This document shows positions 54,628 through 64,000 of a DNA stretch of 64,000 nucleotides, one piece after another (positions within the stretch are counted from its first letter, which is position 1; every line of letters starts with the position of its first letter). The notes beneath the pieces were generated by a model. It made no database searches. It had not been told where the DNA came from and saw only the letters and a program-made list of their open reading frames with translations. The stretch lies in the NCBI GenBank assembly GCA_016719895.1, contig JADJYG010000002.1, positions 62,001 to 126,000 of the forward strand, read 5' to 3'. The stretch is from Saprospirales bacterium (GTDB lineage Bacteria; Bacteroidota; Bacteroidia; Chitinophagales; Saprospiraceae). Position numbers and translations under genes: made by a program.

Positions 54628-56174
54628 TCAAATCAATTGGTCCAAAAGCCGGAGCATGTCGGTTTTTTCCCGGACGATGTCCGCCACCCGGTCCACCGGA
54701 ATCCGTTCCTGTTTCATGGAATCGCGCTCGCGCAGGGTAACCGAATTGTCCTCCAGGGTTTCAAAATCAATGGTGATACAGTAGGGCGTGCCAACGGCAT
54801 CCTGGCGGCGGTACCGCCGGCCGATAGCGTCTTTTTCGTCGTACTGGCACGGAAAATGGCGCTTCAGCCGGTCGAAAACACCCCGGGCCTTTTCCACCAG
54901 CTCCTCTTTGTTGCGCACAATGGGCAACACGGCGCACTTGACCGGCGCCAGGGCGGGCGGTATGCGTAGCACAGTGCGGGCGCTGTCTTCGCCCTGCGCA
55001 TCGGGCACTGTTTCCTCGATCAGGGCATTGCTGAGGATAGACAAAAACATGCGGTCGACTCCCACAGAGGTTTCCACCACATAAGGCACATAACTTTCGT
55101 TGAGTTCGGGGTCAAAATACTGAAGTTTTTTCCCAGACAAGGCCTGGTGGCTCCCGAGGTCAAAGTCGGTCCGGGAATGCACGCCTTCGAGTTCCTTAAA
55201 GCCGAACGGAAATTCGAACTGAATATCCACCGCAGCGTTGGCATAGTGCGCCAGGTTGTCGTGGTCCTTAAAGCGCAGTTTTGCAGCAGGGGATACGGCA
55301 CGGTGCCAGGCCATACGCCGGGCTTTCCAGTATTCATACCACTCCATTTCTGCGCCCGGGCGGACAAAAAACTGCATTTCCATTTGCTCAAACTCCCGCA
55401 TGCGGAAGATAAATTGCCGGGCTACGATTTCATTCCGGAAGGCTTTTCCGATCTGCGCGATGCCAAAAGGCACTTTTTGCCGGGTGGTTTTTTGTACGTT
55501 CAGGAAATTGACGAAGATGCCCTGGGCGGTTTCCGGGCGGAGGTACAATTTTCCTTCCTCGCCGGCTATATTAGACATTTGCGTGCTGAACATGAGGTTG
55601 AACTGCCGCACTTCGGTCCAGTTGCGCGAGCCGCTTTCGGGGTCGGCGATCTGGAGTTCATCGATAAGGGCCTTCAGCCCGTCCATATCATTGGCGCTCA
55701 TGGCTGCCGCCAGCCGGTGCGCAATGTCGTCTGCGCGTTGTGCCCATTCCAATACCCGTTGGTTGGTGCTGCGGAAAAGCGCCTCGTCGAATGGATCGAA
55801 CTTGCGGCGGGCTTTCTCCACTTCTTTTTCAATTTTAGCCTCAGTTTTTCAATTTCGCCCTCGATCAATTGGTCGGCGCGGTAGCGCTTTTTGGAATCTT
55901 TGTTGTCCACCAAGGGATCATTGAAGGCATCTACGTGACCGGAAGCTTTCCATATTTTGGGGTGCATAAAAATGGCGCTGTCGAGCCCCACGATGTTTTC
56001 GTGCAGCTGGACGATCGCCTTCCACCAATATTCCTTGATATTATTTTTCAACTCGACACCCAGGGGGCCGTAATCGTACACGCCGCCGAGCCCGTCGTAA
56101 ACTTCCGAGGAAGGGTATATGAAGCCATATTCTTTGCAATGCGAAACGAGTCGTCTGAAGAGATCTTCCTGCAT
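54628..56174 (-). CDS. glyS: Glycyl-tRNA synthetase, one apparent frameshift
   Basis: This is the homodimeric, eukaryote-like class II enzyme, about 515 residues. The N-terminal part reads FIYPSSEVYDGLGGVYDYG and GHVDAFNDPLVDNK. The catalytic part contains RPETAQGIFVNFLNVQ, GIAQIGKAFRNE, EFEQMEMQFFV and VPYVVETSVGVDRMF. The C-terminal anticodon domain follows. At about 55844 a 1-nt loss breaks the frame: after IEKL one frame gives RLKLKKKWRK and the other gives the expected EAKIEKEVEKARRKFD. As glyS is essential and everything else is intact, I judge this a sequence error rather than a pseudogene. Confidence 0.9.
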
Positions 56175-56503
56175 GGAAGTGCATTATTTAAGTGAAAAGT
56201 GCTGAATTGTTTTGACCGGCAATCCGGTGAATCCGGATACTGCAGCGGGAAAAGCGGCGCAAAGGTGCGGAAATTGGCCTGAAAAACGAAACAGGATCCG
56301 GCGCGTGTTCCGGATTTTCTGCACCGGAAATCCGGAGTCCGCACTATTGGGCCTGCAGGCTGGCCTGAAATATATTGCAAAGATCAAACCAAACCGCCGG
56401 GCGCCTGTTTCACGAAGGCGCAACGCACCGCGCGGTGCAAGTAATTTAATTTACCGACTTTTGCCGCAACAACCTTTTTATCATTCATCATTGATCAACC
56501 ACC

Positions 56504-56947
56504 ATGGCATCATTTCAACGCACTGCATCTGCCGAATGGCACGGTTCCGGACCCGAAGGCGCCGGCAGCCTGAGCGGCCCCTCCGGCGTGCTGGACAACA
56601 CCCCGTATTCCGCCAAGCTCCGGTTCCAGAATGAAGACGGCCGCGCCGGCACCAATCCGGAAGAGCTTATTGCCGCCGCACACGCCGGTTGTTACAGCAT
56701 GGCGCTCAGCTTTGGCCTGACAAACGGCGGTTTTACCCCCGACGAACTGCGCTGCTCGGCAACCATTCAAATGGAAAAAACCGACGCCGGCTGGACGTTT
56801 GCAAAAATCACCCTGCGTCTGGAAGCCCGCGTACCCGGTATCAGCGCAGAACAGTTCCTGGAATTTGCGCAAAAAGCAAAAGCGGGTTGCCCGGTCAGCA
56901 GGGCCCTGGCCGCTGTACCCATCGAGCTGGACGCAACGCTGCTGTGA
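56504..56947 (+). CDS. OsmC family peroxiredoxin-like protein
   Basis: This 147-residue protein is of the normal OsmC length. It begins with FQRTASAEWHGSGPEGAGSL, then GTNPEELIAAAHAGCYSMAL holding the first redox cysteine. The second lies in KAKAGCPVSRAL. OsmC proteins reduce organic hydroperoxides with these two cysteines. It is divergent from glyS. A GC-rich hairpin follows its end at 57005. Confidence 0.94.
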   Translation: MASFQRTASAEWHGSGPEGAGSLSGPSGVLDNTPYSAKLRFQNEDGRAGTNPEELIAAAHAGCYSMALSFGLTNGGFTPDELRCSATIQMEKTDAGWTFAKITLRLEARVPGISAEQFLEFAQKAKAGCPVSRALAAVPIELDATLL

Positions 56948-57749
56948 TTCCGACGTCTTAGAACACGCCGGAGGGCATACAACGTACCCTGGGCGCACTA
57001 AAAAGCCCGCCTCCTGAAAAGCAGGATGCGGGCGGTTGGTCGTTTAACGGCGTAAACCTTAAATCCTCTCTGAATCGCCGTAAAACAAGTCCTGACATCA
57101 ACCGGGGGGAGTGACCCCAGGTATTTTGGTTTCGGGGCGAGCCCGTGGGTCGGTGGAATTGGTTCTAAGCGGTTTGGCGCATTTGGTTTTCAGGGCTTTG
57201 GCAGGGGGGGGCTTTCACATTGGTTTGGATAACATAACTGAGGCAAATTAGCCGCATTGCAGGGTATGGGTAAGGAACAAATCGCAATGAAAACATTGTT
57301 CTCCGGCAGGCGTCTGACGCAGAAACCCACTTCCGGGTTTAGAGCCAAAGCGCGTCAGACGCGCCGGAGAACGATCGGATTTCAGGAACTTGAGCCAAGG
57401 CATTTGAGATTACACCCGTCGTAAAAAAGGTTTAGGTGTTTTTGGCTTTAAGGGGTTTCAAGAACAACAGTACACATCGCAGTTTCCCTTCTGCATGTTT
57501 CTTTGGTTTTTGGGGCAGGCTTTTCGGGGTCGCATCCTCCGCTTTGGTATTCGGCTCGCGGTGATGGGACAAAGATGCGGCCCACTGCCGCACGCCGGCA
57601 AACACGAAAAAGCGCTTAACTTCCACAACTGCCCCTGGAAATATTTGGCAGGCGCCAAAGTATTCCCCAATTTCGCAGTTCCCCACCCCGGCTGCTCTGT
57701 GCGTTCAGACGCATTATCGAACATATTTTTCATTGCCAATCAATGACTT
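56948..57749. other. Non-coding stretch with hairpins
   Basis: No convincing gene in 800 bp. A stem at 57005-57033 may end the OsmC transcript. A larger nested hairpin lies at 57298-57372. The stretch 57121-57240 is rich in G and T. Two overlapping 80-codon frames on opposite strands (57432-57686 and 57495-57746) have no recognisable content. Confidence 0.6.
57298..57372. repeat. Nested inverted repeat
   Basis: GTTCTCCGGC..GCGTCTGACGC (57298-57320) pairs with GCGTCAGACGC..GCCGGAGAAC (57352-57372) with a 2-nt bulge. A second stem, AAACCC/GGGTTT (57323-57328 with 57335-57340), sits in its loop. Confidence 0.7.
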
Positions 57750-59483
57750 ATGCAGGATAGTCCTTTGCTAAAAACCCTGCAATTACTCACCCCGGAGGAA
57801 TTCGAAACACTGGAATATTTTGTCGAATCGCCGATCTTCAATGAAGTGAACCGGTTCCACGACACCGTGCGGCTCTTCGAATACCTCAAGGAATATTATC
57901 CTGACTTTCAAAATGCCGCGTTGCACAAAACCGTGGCGGGCTTCTCGCTTTACCCCAACCGTACCCAGCCGGAAAACGAGGTGGAGCGCGCGATGGCGCA
58001 GCTGATGCACATCGTCAAACAGTTTATCAACTTCCGGTATTCCGCCGTCAAAGGCGGCCGGGTGGTGCGGGGTGGTCGCAAAAGCAATATTACCCAGGAC
58101 CCTGTCGCACTCCTGAATTTTGCCCGCCAACAACTGGCCCTGATGCGTTTTTACAGCGAGCGGCTCCTGCAACAACCCCAGGAAGAGCGCCCGCAACGCG
58201 TCACGGCCCGGGAGCCTGAAGCGGGGAAAAAACGGCGCGTGAAAAAGGCGGAAAATTTTTTCCAGAGCCTTTACGAAGAACTGGAGGAGGTTTTTCAGTC
58301 GCAACATGCTTTCAGTCATTACGAAGAATACGAATTCAGCGACTTTTTCTATTTCCGGTTTCTTGCCGAGCAGGAAAAAGCGATTTACGAAAGCCTCGAC
58401 GAATGGTCGGCCCAGGGCGGTTTTGTCAACCTGCTTGTCGCCTCCGAAAAACTCGACCGCTTTTTTCTGCTTACCAAACTCGACCAAATCTGCAAACTGC
58501 TACACCTGCAACAGATTGCCATGCCCTTCGGCGCCGACACCGACGAATACCGCCGCCTGACCACCAACCAAAAACTCACCCTTAAAATGGCCAAGCTACT
58601 GGCCAGGCATAACTACGACACCAACGACCCCGGTATTACCCTCTACCTGACGTTGCTGCAACTGCTGTCGAAAAAAAAACCGGAAAAAACAGACCCCCTG
58701 GCCGGCCGTTTCTTCCAATTGCTTCAACAACACCAGGACCTCGTGCCCGCCAAACGATTCCGGGATTTCAATGTTATCGTCCGCTCTTACTGGGCCCGCC
58801 GGTATCGCCAGACCCGCAATCCGGATTTTTTGGAGCAGCTCTTCCTGTCGCATCTCGAAGACCTCGCGCAATTGCGCCGGCTGCAGGAACGTATTCAAAG
58901 TTCCCATTTCCAAAGTATTTTATTCAATGCCATCAAATTGGGACACCTCGACTGGGCGGAAGCCTTCCTGGACGAATTTTCCGGCCAAATCACCGCGACC
59001 CCGATACCCGAAACGGTGGTTGACCTGGGCTATGCCATGCTGTATTTTGCCCGGGGGCAATACGGCAAAGCCGCAGACCGGCTTCCGCACTATTTCAATT
59101 ACGGCGCTTCCGACGACCCTAATCTGTATTCCCTGGCCGCCACACTGGACATCCGTATCCGGTATGAAAACGGTTCGCTGCTCGACCCTGAAGGCGTCAA
59201 TATGAAACGCGCTACGCATAAACGGATCAAGGAAGGCAAAACGCTGCGCCCCGAACGCCGTGACGCCATACTCGGCTTCTATGACGTGGCCATCCGGCTT
59301 TTCAGGCTTCGCGAAAAATTGCAGTTGCGGAACCCTGATGGTGTGCCAATCCGCCAGGACCTGGACGAGATCCGGCGACAACTGACCGAAAAACCAGTGG
59401 TGGATTCTGAATGGCTGCGCGACAAATGCGACGAAATCCAGGCTTTGCTGGACAAAAACCAGCCTAAAACTGAAAATAAATAA
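57750..59483 (+). CDS. Conserved helical protein of unknown function
   Basis: This 577-residue soluble protein is almost entirely helical and rich in Leu, Glu, Arg and Phe. It begins LLKTLQLLTPEEFETLEYFV. A repeated pattern of FExYLK-type helices and a late TPR-like part (MLYFARGQYGKAADRLPHYF) suggest an alpha-solenoid. It ends LDKNQPKTENK. No catalytic motif or signal peptide is seen. Its last 20 nt overlap the end of the MBOAT gene on the other strand. Confidence 0.7.
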   Translation: MQDSPLLKTLQLLTPEEFETLEYFVESPIFNEVNRFHDTVRLFEYLKEYYPDFQNAALHKTVAGFSLYPNRTQPENEVERAMAQLMHIVKQFINFRYSAVKGGRVVRGGRKSNITQDPVALLNFARQQLALMRFYSERLLQQPQEERPQRVTAREPEAGKKRRVKKAENFFQSLYEELEEVFQSQHAFSHYEEYEFSDFFYFRFLAEQEKAIYESLDEWSAQGGFVNLLVASEKLDRFFLLTKLDQICKLLHLQQIAMPFGADTDEYRRLTTNQKLTLKMAKLLARHNYDTNDPGITLYLTLLQLLSKKKPEKTDPLAGRFFQLLQQHQDLVPAKRFRDFNVIVRSYWARRYRQTRNPDFLEQLFLSHLEDLAQLRRLQERIQSSHFQSILFNAIKLGHLDWAEAFLDEFSGQITATPIPETVVDLGYAMLYFARGQYGKAADRLPHYFNYGASDDPNLYSLAATLDIRIRYENGSLLDPEGVNMKRATHKRIKEGKTLRPERRDAILGFYDVAIRLFRLREKLQLRNPDGVPIRQDLDEIRRQLTEKPVVDSEWLRDKCDEIQALLDKNQPKTENK

Positions 59484-60933
59484 ACGGTTGGACGTCGGCC
59501 GACTTGACCTGCATCACCAGGGCAATTACCAACGTGATCAACATGGCTTTTCCAAGCAGCGGCAGCGCCGTCACGCCACGCTCGGCCCCACGCTCCCAGC
59601 TAGACGGCAGCAGATGCAGCCCGTAGCCGAAGATCATCCAGAATACCACCGGCCCGTAGCCGCCCAGAAATTCAACGAATACCTGGGGCTCAAACGCATA
59701 AAAGATCTGACCCAGCATGACTTGCACTGCTTCCAGGTCCGGGGCGCGAAAAAATATCCAGCAAAAACAAACGAAATGAAAGGTCCATAAACCGCCCAAA
59801 AACCGGCGCCACCAACCGGGCCGGCCGGGGAAAACGCTTTTCCACCAGCGTTCCGCCGCCAGCGCCGCCCCATGCAGTCCGCCCCAAATAATGAACCGGG
59901 TGGCTGCTCCGTGCCACAGCCCGCCAAGCAGCATGGTAAGCACCAGGTTGAAATACGTGCGCAAGCGCCCGCCCCGGTTCCCGCCCAACGAAATATACAG
60001 ATAATCGCGCAACCAGGTGGACAACGAAATATGCCAGCGCCGCCAAAATTCTGTGATACTCAACGACTGGTACGGCGAATCAAAATTGATGGGAAACTGA
60101 AATCCTAATAACAAGCCGATCCCGATAGCTATATCCGAATACCCGCTAAAATCGCAATAGATCTGCAAGGCATAGCCGTAAATACCAAACAGGTTCTCCA
60201 ATCCGGTGTATTGGGCCGGCGAATCAAAAACGCGATCGACAAAATTCAGGCTGATATAGTCGGAAATAACGGCTTTTTTGAATAAGCCAATACAAACCAA
60301 AAAAACGCCCCGGCCAAAATCTTCCCGGGAAACATGCAGGGGCCGGTGTATCTGAGGCAAAAAATCAGCAGCCCGCACGATAGGCCCGGCCACCATTTGT
60401 GGAAAAAAGGTGACGAAAAACGCGTAGTCCCAAATGTCGTCGAGCGCCTTCAGATTCCCCCGGTACACATCGATCGTATAGCTCAGCGACTGAAACGTGA
60501 AAAATGAAATCCCGACGGGCAGAAATATATCGAAATGCAGGGGCTGCGTACCACTCAGACCAGCCCACAGTTCGAGGAAATAATTGGTGTATTTAAAATA
60601 GGCCAGCATGCCCAAATTGGCTGCCAGGCTGAACACCAGCAGCCAATATTTCGCCCGCTTGCTCCGGGCCTGCTGAATCCACCGGGCCAGGTGAAAATCC
60701 ACCAGAACACTGCCGACCAGCAGGAGAAAAAAAATGCCGCTGCTCTTGTAGTAGAAATAAACCGAAAAGAAGGTGCTCCATAAGATCCGCAGCCGGTCCT
60801 GGGGCGCCAAAAGGCGGTAAAGCAGCATAAAACCCAGGAACAAAAACAAAAAAAGCCCACTGCTGAACAACAACGGCGATTCCGGGTGGTATACAAACTG
60901 GTCGAGAATCTTGCTGGGATCGAAGGAGAACAT
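59464..60933 (-). CDS. MBOAT family O-acyltransferase (AlgI/DltB-like)
   Basis: This protein of about 489 residues has around ten membrane helices and the MBOAT features: a conserved motif WRRWHISLSTWLRDYLYISL and the catalytic histidine in LGGLWHGAATRFIIWGGLHG. PQMVAGPIVR is also typical. It moves acyl groups across the membrane to surface polysaccharides such as alginate or to teichoic acid-like polymers. The start is placed at 60933 (MFSFDPSKIL) because a promoter element covers the earlier ATG at 60957. No AlgJ/AlgX- or DltD-like partner is beside it. Confidence 0.94.
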   Translation of the reverse strand: MFSFDPSKILDQFVYHPESPLLFSSGLFLFLFLGFMLLYRLLAPQDRLRILWSTFFSVYFYYKSSGIFFLLLVGSVLVDFHLARWIQQARSKRAKYWLLVFSLAANLGMLAYFKYTNYFLELWAGLSGTQPLHFDIFLPVGISFFTFQSLSYTIDVYRGNLKALDDIWDYAFFVTFFPQMVAGPIVRAADFLPQIHRPLHVSREDFGRGVFLVCIGLFKKAVISDYISLNFVDRVFDSPAQYTGLENLFGIYGYALQIYCDFSGYSDIAIGIGLLLGFQFPINFDSPYQSLSITEFWRRWHISLSTWLRDYLYISLGGNRGGRLRTYFNLVLTMLLGGLWHGAATRFIIWGGLHGAALAAERWWKSVFPGRPGWWRRFLGGLWTFHFVCFCWIFFRAPDLEAVQVMLGQIFYAFEPQVFVEFLGGYGPVVFWMIFGYGLHLLPSSWERGAERGVTALPLLGKAMLITLVIALVMQVKSADVQPFIYFQF

Positions 60934-60954
60934 CGCGTTATGCCGGATAGCGGG

Positions 60955-60962
60955 CAAAAGTA
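60955..60962 (-). promoter_or_regulatory. Bacteroidota -7 element (TACTTTTG) for the MBOAT gene
   Basis: On the minus strand it reads TACTTTTG, matching TAnnTTTG, 21 nt before the ATG at 60933. It overlaps the upstream ATG at 60957, which supports the later start. No TTG is at standard spacing. Confidence 0.5.
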
Positions 60963-61167
60963 CATCCTGCCGTTGGAAACCACGGCATGCCCTTTGTTTT
61001 TGTTTTTCACCCGTCTTCCGGGGTCGCTCCCTTCTTCGCCCGGTTTGTAAAACTTTTCTTCCGACGCTGCGTTAGCCGGCTGACCACTTCGGGAGTTGGC
61101 GGCGTTCGCCCGGCGGGAAAATCCCAAAAATGCTTTAACTGTATAACTGCAAAAAAATTTAATACCT

Positions 61168-63945
61168 ATGACTATTCAAAAAATCGCCTTCCTCGGCCTT
61201 CTGCTAGCCTATTGCGCCGGCCTTTCCGCCCAGCCCGGTTCCCCCGATCCCGCTTTCGGGCGCGTGGGCATCACCACTGCCAATATTTACACTGGCGAAG
61301 ACCAGGCCTTCGGCGCCGTCCGGCGCCCCGACGGGCGGCTGTTGGTGGTAGGTAGCGCCATGCGCGATTCCGTACGGGCATTTGCCGCCATGCAACTACT
61401 GCCTAACGGCGACCCGGACCCCGCCTTCGACCTGGATGGCAAAATGGTGCGTTCGGCGGCAGGCCCGGGCGAGGATATCGCCTATGCCGTTGCGCTCTAC
61501 CCCGATGGCCGCGCCCTGCTCGCCGGTATTGGCGAACGCCCCGCGCAACGGTACGATTTCGCGCTTATGCGCCTCCTGCCCGATGGCCAGCCGGACTCGA
61601 CATTTGGCAAACAGGGTCGGGTGCTCACCGATTTCGACGGCGGCGACGACTTCGCCTACGCCGTCATGCTGCAGCCCGACGGCAAAATCATAGCAGCCGG
61701 CCACACCTCGCCCGACGGCGCAGAATCCGACTTTGCCATAGCCCGGTACCTGTCCAACGGCGACCCCGACAGTACATTTGGCGTACACGGCAAACTGGTC
61801 CAATCCGTAGATGTTTTCTCCGAAGTCATTTACGATGCCCTCCTGCAACCCGATGGCAAAATCCTCGTCGCCGGAAATATTTATGACTTTGCGTTTGAAG
61901 CCGACTATATCATCGGCCGCTACCTGCCTGATGGAACGCCCGACCCCAACTTTGGCGACAACGGCATCGTCACGCTTAATTTTGACTCCTCCTTTGATCT
62001 TAGCCGGGGAATTGCCCTCCAACCCGATGGTAAAATTATTGCCGCCGGCTTCTCTTCCGTCGACTTTATCAGCCAGGTATCGGCTGCCCGGCTTTTGCCC
62101 GGCGGCGCCCCCGACAGTACGTTCGGCGCCAACGGAAAAGTGCTGCAGGCAGTAGGCGACCTGGGTAGCTTTAGCACCGACGTGGCGGTGCAGCCCGATG
62201 GCAAGCTGTTGTTGTCGGGCATGACCGAAGACCTCGATGCGCGCGACATCTTCGTGCTGCGACTCCAGCCCAATGGCATGCCCGATTCTACCTTTGGCGA
62301 CAACGGACTGCGTATATCATCGGTAAGCGACAACGACGACAATTCGTACGCCCTGGCGCTCGAACCCAATGGCCACATTTTCCTGGCCGGGCGCTCCGAC
62401 AACTTTGAACAGGCCGATGTGACGGTGTTGCGCTATTCGCCTGCCGGCAATCTCGATCCGGCGTTCGGCTCCGGCGGTGTGGTGCGCACCGACAACGGGT
62501 CCAGTTACGACCAGGCATCGGCCATGCTGATCCTGCCCGATGACGCTATCGTCATCGGTGGATATTCCCGGCAGGAAGTAACGGCGCCTATGTATATCAA
62601 CAGCACCCTGCTCCGCTACCAACCCGACGGGCGCCTGGATAAAACTTTTGGCGATGCGGGTATCCTGAGCAACAACCTGACGCCTTCGACAGACCGCTGG
62701 GAGGATCTGGCGGTATTCCCCGACGGTGGTATTGTCCTTTGCGCCGGACAATTGGACAACCAGGCCGGATTGGCCGCATACCGGCCGGATGGACTGCCGG
62801 TCAGCACTTTCGGCAATGCCGGTCTGGTGCAGACCCAGCTGGGCCCGGGAAGTATCTTCCGGGCAATCGCCGTCCAACCGAACGGGAAAATACTGGCCGC
62901 CGGGCAATACGATTTGCCGGAAGGCAAAAACATCCTCCAACGGTTCGGGCCGGATGGCTTACCGGACCTGTCTTTTGGGCAAAACGGCGCTACGGAAGCT
63001 CCCTTAGGGCCATTATCAAGCCAGTGGACCGAGCTCCTCGTGGCCCCGGATGGAATGATCATTACTGCGGGCCAGTGGTTTACCGACACGGCAGCTTTTG
63101 GCGTGGTAGCCCGTTTCCTGCCCAATGGCGTGCCCGATACTACCTTTGGAAAGAACGGTTTGTTTTTGGACCCCAGCCCGGTGGGCAGCGGCACCCATGT
63201 GGACGTCATTGCGCTGCTACCCGGCGGTAAATTACTGGTAGCGGGCGGTTATGAAGATTTCAGCGTTATCCGCCTGCTACCCGATGGAACACCTGATCCC
63301 GCGTTTGGCAACAACGGTCGGGTCGCGTACGATTTTGGGCAAATGCAAAACAGCGTTACGGACCTTGCCGTGCAGGCCGACGGCCGGATCGTACTGGCCG
63401 GCCGCAGCCTTCCGACCGCAGGCACGGATTGGGACGAGCGGTTTGTCGTACTGCGCCTCGACCCTGGCGGCAGCCTCGATCCGACGTTTGGCCAAAACGG
63501 AATGGTTCATTTGCGGGGTTTGATTGCCAACCGGGTGGGTTTACAACAAGATGGAAACATCGTGGCCGCGGGGGTAATCCAGCAAAACATTCCGGATAAC
63601 AAGGCTTTTTATTTTCAAAATGACGTCCTGCTTGTACGCCTCCTTACCGGACCGGCGCTGGGTATCGCGGATAGCCCGGATGATTCCGCCATCCTGATGG
63701 TTTACCCGAACCCGGTTGGCGAAACCCTGCAGGTAGAGTATGAACTGCAAGCCGATCAACGGGTGACGGCGCGCCTCTTTGATGCGGCCGGGCAGTCCGT
63801 AGGGACGCTCATGAGCGAAGTCCCCCGGAAATCAGGAAAACACCGGGAAAGCCTCCGCCTGCCTGCCAGCCTGACACCCGGCATGTACTCCCTGGTGTTG
63901 GAAGCCGGCGCGGGGCGGCGGGCGTTGTGGGTGGTGAAATCCTAA
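61168..63945 (+). CDS. Delta-60 repeat protein with T9SS type A sorting domain
   Basis: This 925-residue secreted protein has a signal peptide (FLGLLLAYCAGLSAQ). The body is a run of about 14 repeats of 55-60 residues of the delta-60 type. Each has DPAFG/DSTFG-xNG and QPDGKIxAAG, for example DPNFGDNGIV and DSTFGANGKV. These are known from myxobacterial and Bacteroidota surface proteins and are thought to form a beta-propeller-like structure. The end reads VYPNPVGETLQVEYEL and LTPGMYSLVLEA, the sorting domain. It is followed by a strong hairpin. Function unknown. Confidence 0.9.
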   Translation: MTIQKIAFLGLLLAYCAGLSAQPGSPDPAFGRVGITTANIYTGEDQAFGAVRRPDGRLLVVGSAMRDSVRAFAAMQLLPNGDPDPAFDLDGKMVRSAAGPGEDIAYAVALYPDGRALLAGIGERPAQRYDFALMRLLPDGQPDSTFGKQGRVLTDFDGGDDFAYAVMLQPDGKIIAAGHTSPDGAESDFAIARYLSNGDPDSTFGVHGKLVQSVDVFSEVIYDALLQPDGKILVAGNIYDFAFEADYIIGRYLPDGTPDPNFGDNGIVTLNFDSSFDLSRGIALQPDGKIIAAGFSSVDFISQVSAARLLPGGAPDSTFGANGKVLQAVGDLGSFSTDVAVQPDGKLLLSGMTEDLDARDIFVLRLQPNGMPDSTFGDNGLRISSVSDNDDNSYALALEPNGHIFLAGRSDNFEQADVTVLRYSPAGNLDPAFGSGGVVRTDNGSSYDQASAMLILPDDAIVIGGYSRQEVTAPMYINSTLLRYQPDGRLDKTFGDAGILSNNLTPSTDRWEDLAVFPDGGIVLCAGQLDNQAGLAAYRPDGLPVSTFGNAGLVQTQLGPGSIFRAIAVQPNGKILAAGQYDLPEGKNILQRFGPDGLPDLSFGQNGATEAPLGPLSSQWTELLVAPDGMIITAGQWFTDTAAFGVVARFLPNGVPDTTFGKNGLFLDPSPVGSGTHVDVIALLPGGKLLVAGGYEDFSVIRLLPDGTPDPAFGNNGRVAYDFGQMQNSVTDLAVQADGRIVLAGRSLPTAGTDWDERFVVLRLDPGGSLDPTFGQNGMVHLRGLIANRVGLQQDGNIVAAGVIQQNIPDNKAFYFQNDVLLVRLLTGPALGIADSPDDSAILMVYPNPVGETLQVEYELQADQRVTARLFDAAGQSVGTLMSEVPRKSGKHRESLRLPASLTPGMYSLVLEAGAGRRALWVVKS

Positions 63946-63971
63946 CCTGTCAGGTCTAAAAATTAATTTAA

Positions 63972-64000
63972 ATCCCGGCCGCGTTTGGCGCGGCCGGGAT
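63972..64000 (+). terminator. GC-rich hairpin after the delta-60 gene
   Basis: ATCCCGGCCGCG (63972-63983) pairs perfectly with CGCGGCCGGGAT (63989-64000), with a 5-nt loop. The window ends at the stem, so a following T-run cannot be checked. Confidence 0.7.

Noticed and set aside
55698..56174. Separate short gene encoding only the N-terminus of GlyRS
   Set aside because: The frame breaks within a conserved coiled segment and the downstream frame continues the same protein, so one gene with an indel is more likely.
57432..57746. Two overlapping frames of 83-84 codons on opposite strands
   Set aside because: Neither has a recognisable motif, signal or promoter, and their composition does not match neighbouring genes.

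Overview
The window looks like chromosomal DNA from a Bacteroidota bacterium, most likely class Saprospiria or a close relative. The evidence is: several secreted proteins ending in type IX secretion (T9SS) sorting domains, a PorP/SprF-family protein, Bacteroidota-type promoters (TAnnTTTG, in the best case with an upstream TTG), an rpsU-xerC pair, a NusB of about 310 residues, and the eukaryote-like single-chain glycyl-tRNA synthetase. GC content is in the mid-50s percent by eye. I see no tRNA, rRNA, CRISPR array, prophage or transposase gene.

Layout. 1-1263: the 5' part of a protein with an effector-associated-domain-like N-terminus and a predicted membrane segment, with an apparent frameshift. 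1340-4367: M20 amidohydrolase, small membrane protein and acyltransferase, with a 163-bp palindromic element between the first two. 4480-8780: three secreted-protein genes on one strand, including a dockerin-like protein beside a T9SS protein. 9016-14277: GNAT, M16 peptidase, TerC, coiled-coil protein, SnoaL-like lipoprotein and a secreted unknown. 14586-17717: leuS, carrying an extra domain that resembles a restriction-endonuclease fold. 17723-23623: a predicted outer-membrane barrel, a small conserved protein, and a LolA-like/FtsX/FtsX/ATPase transport operon. 23829-28474: ECF sigma factor with a TonB-domain membrane partner, ribA, and an S9 oligopeptidase. 28567-34223: a 47-residue protein, a second TerC, and a large S8 protease with PKD and T9SS domains. 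34238-34812: a non-coding element of nested inverted repeats with transposon-like ends. 34969-41483: rpsU, xerC, acyl-CoA dehydrogenase, MBL hydrolase, heptose-7-phosphate kinase, T9SS protein, nusB.

41785-54277 is the most striking block: a PorP/SprF protein, an OmpA/PD40 protein and a giant (about 2,860 codons) type B T9SS protein with about 12.5 nearly identical 447/450-bp repeats. The order fits an exporter-plus-cargo surface adhesin cassette. The array contains several single-base frame breaks that cancel over the whole gene. The window ends with glyS (one frame break), an OsmC protein, an 800-bp non-coding stretch, a 577-residue unknown, an MBOAT acyltransferase and a delta-60-repeat T9SS protein.

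The same kind of defect (1-2 nt indels in otherwise intact genes, including the essential glyS) appears in at least three genes. Consensus sequencing error is therefore the simplest explanation, but the raw reads should be inspected. All functional calls are from reading the sequence; no database search was run.
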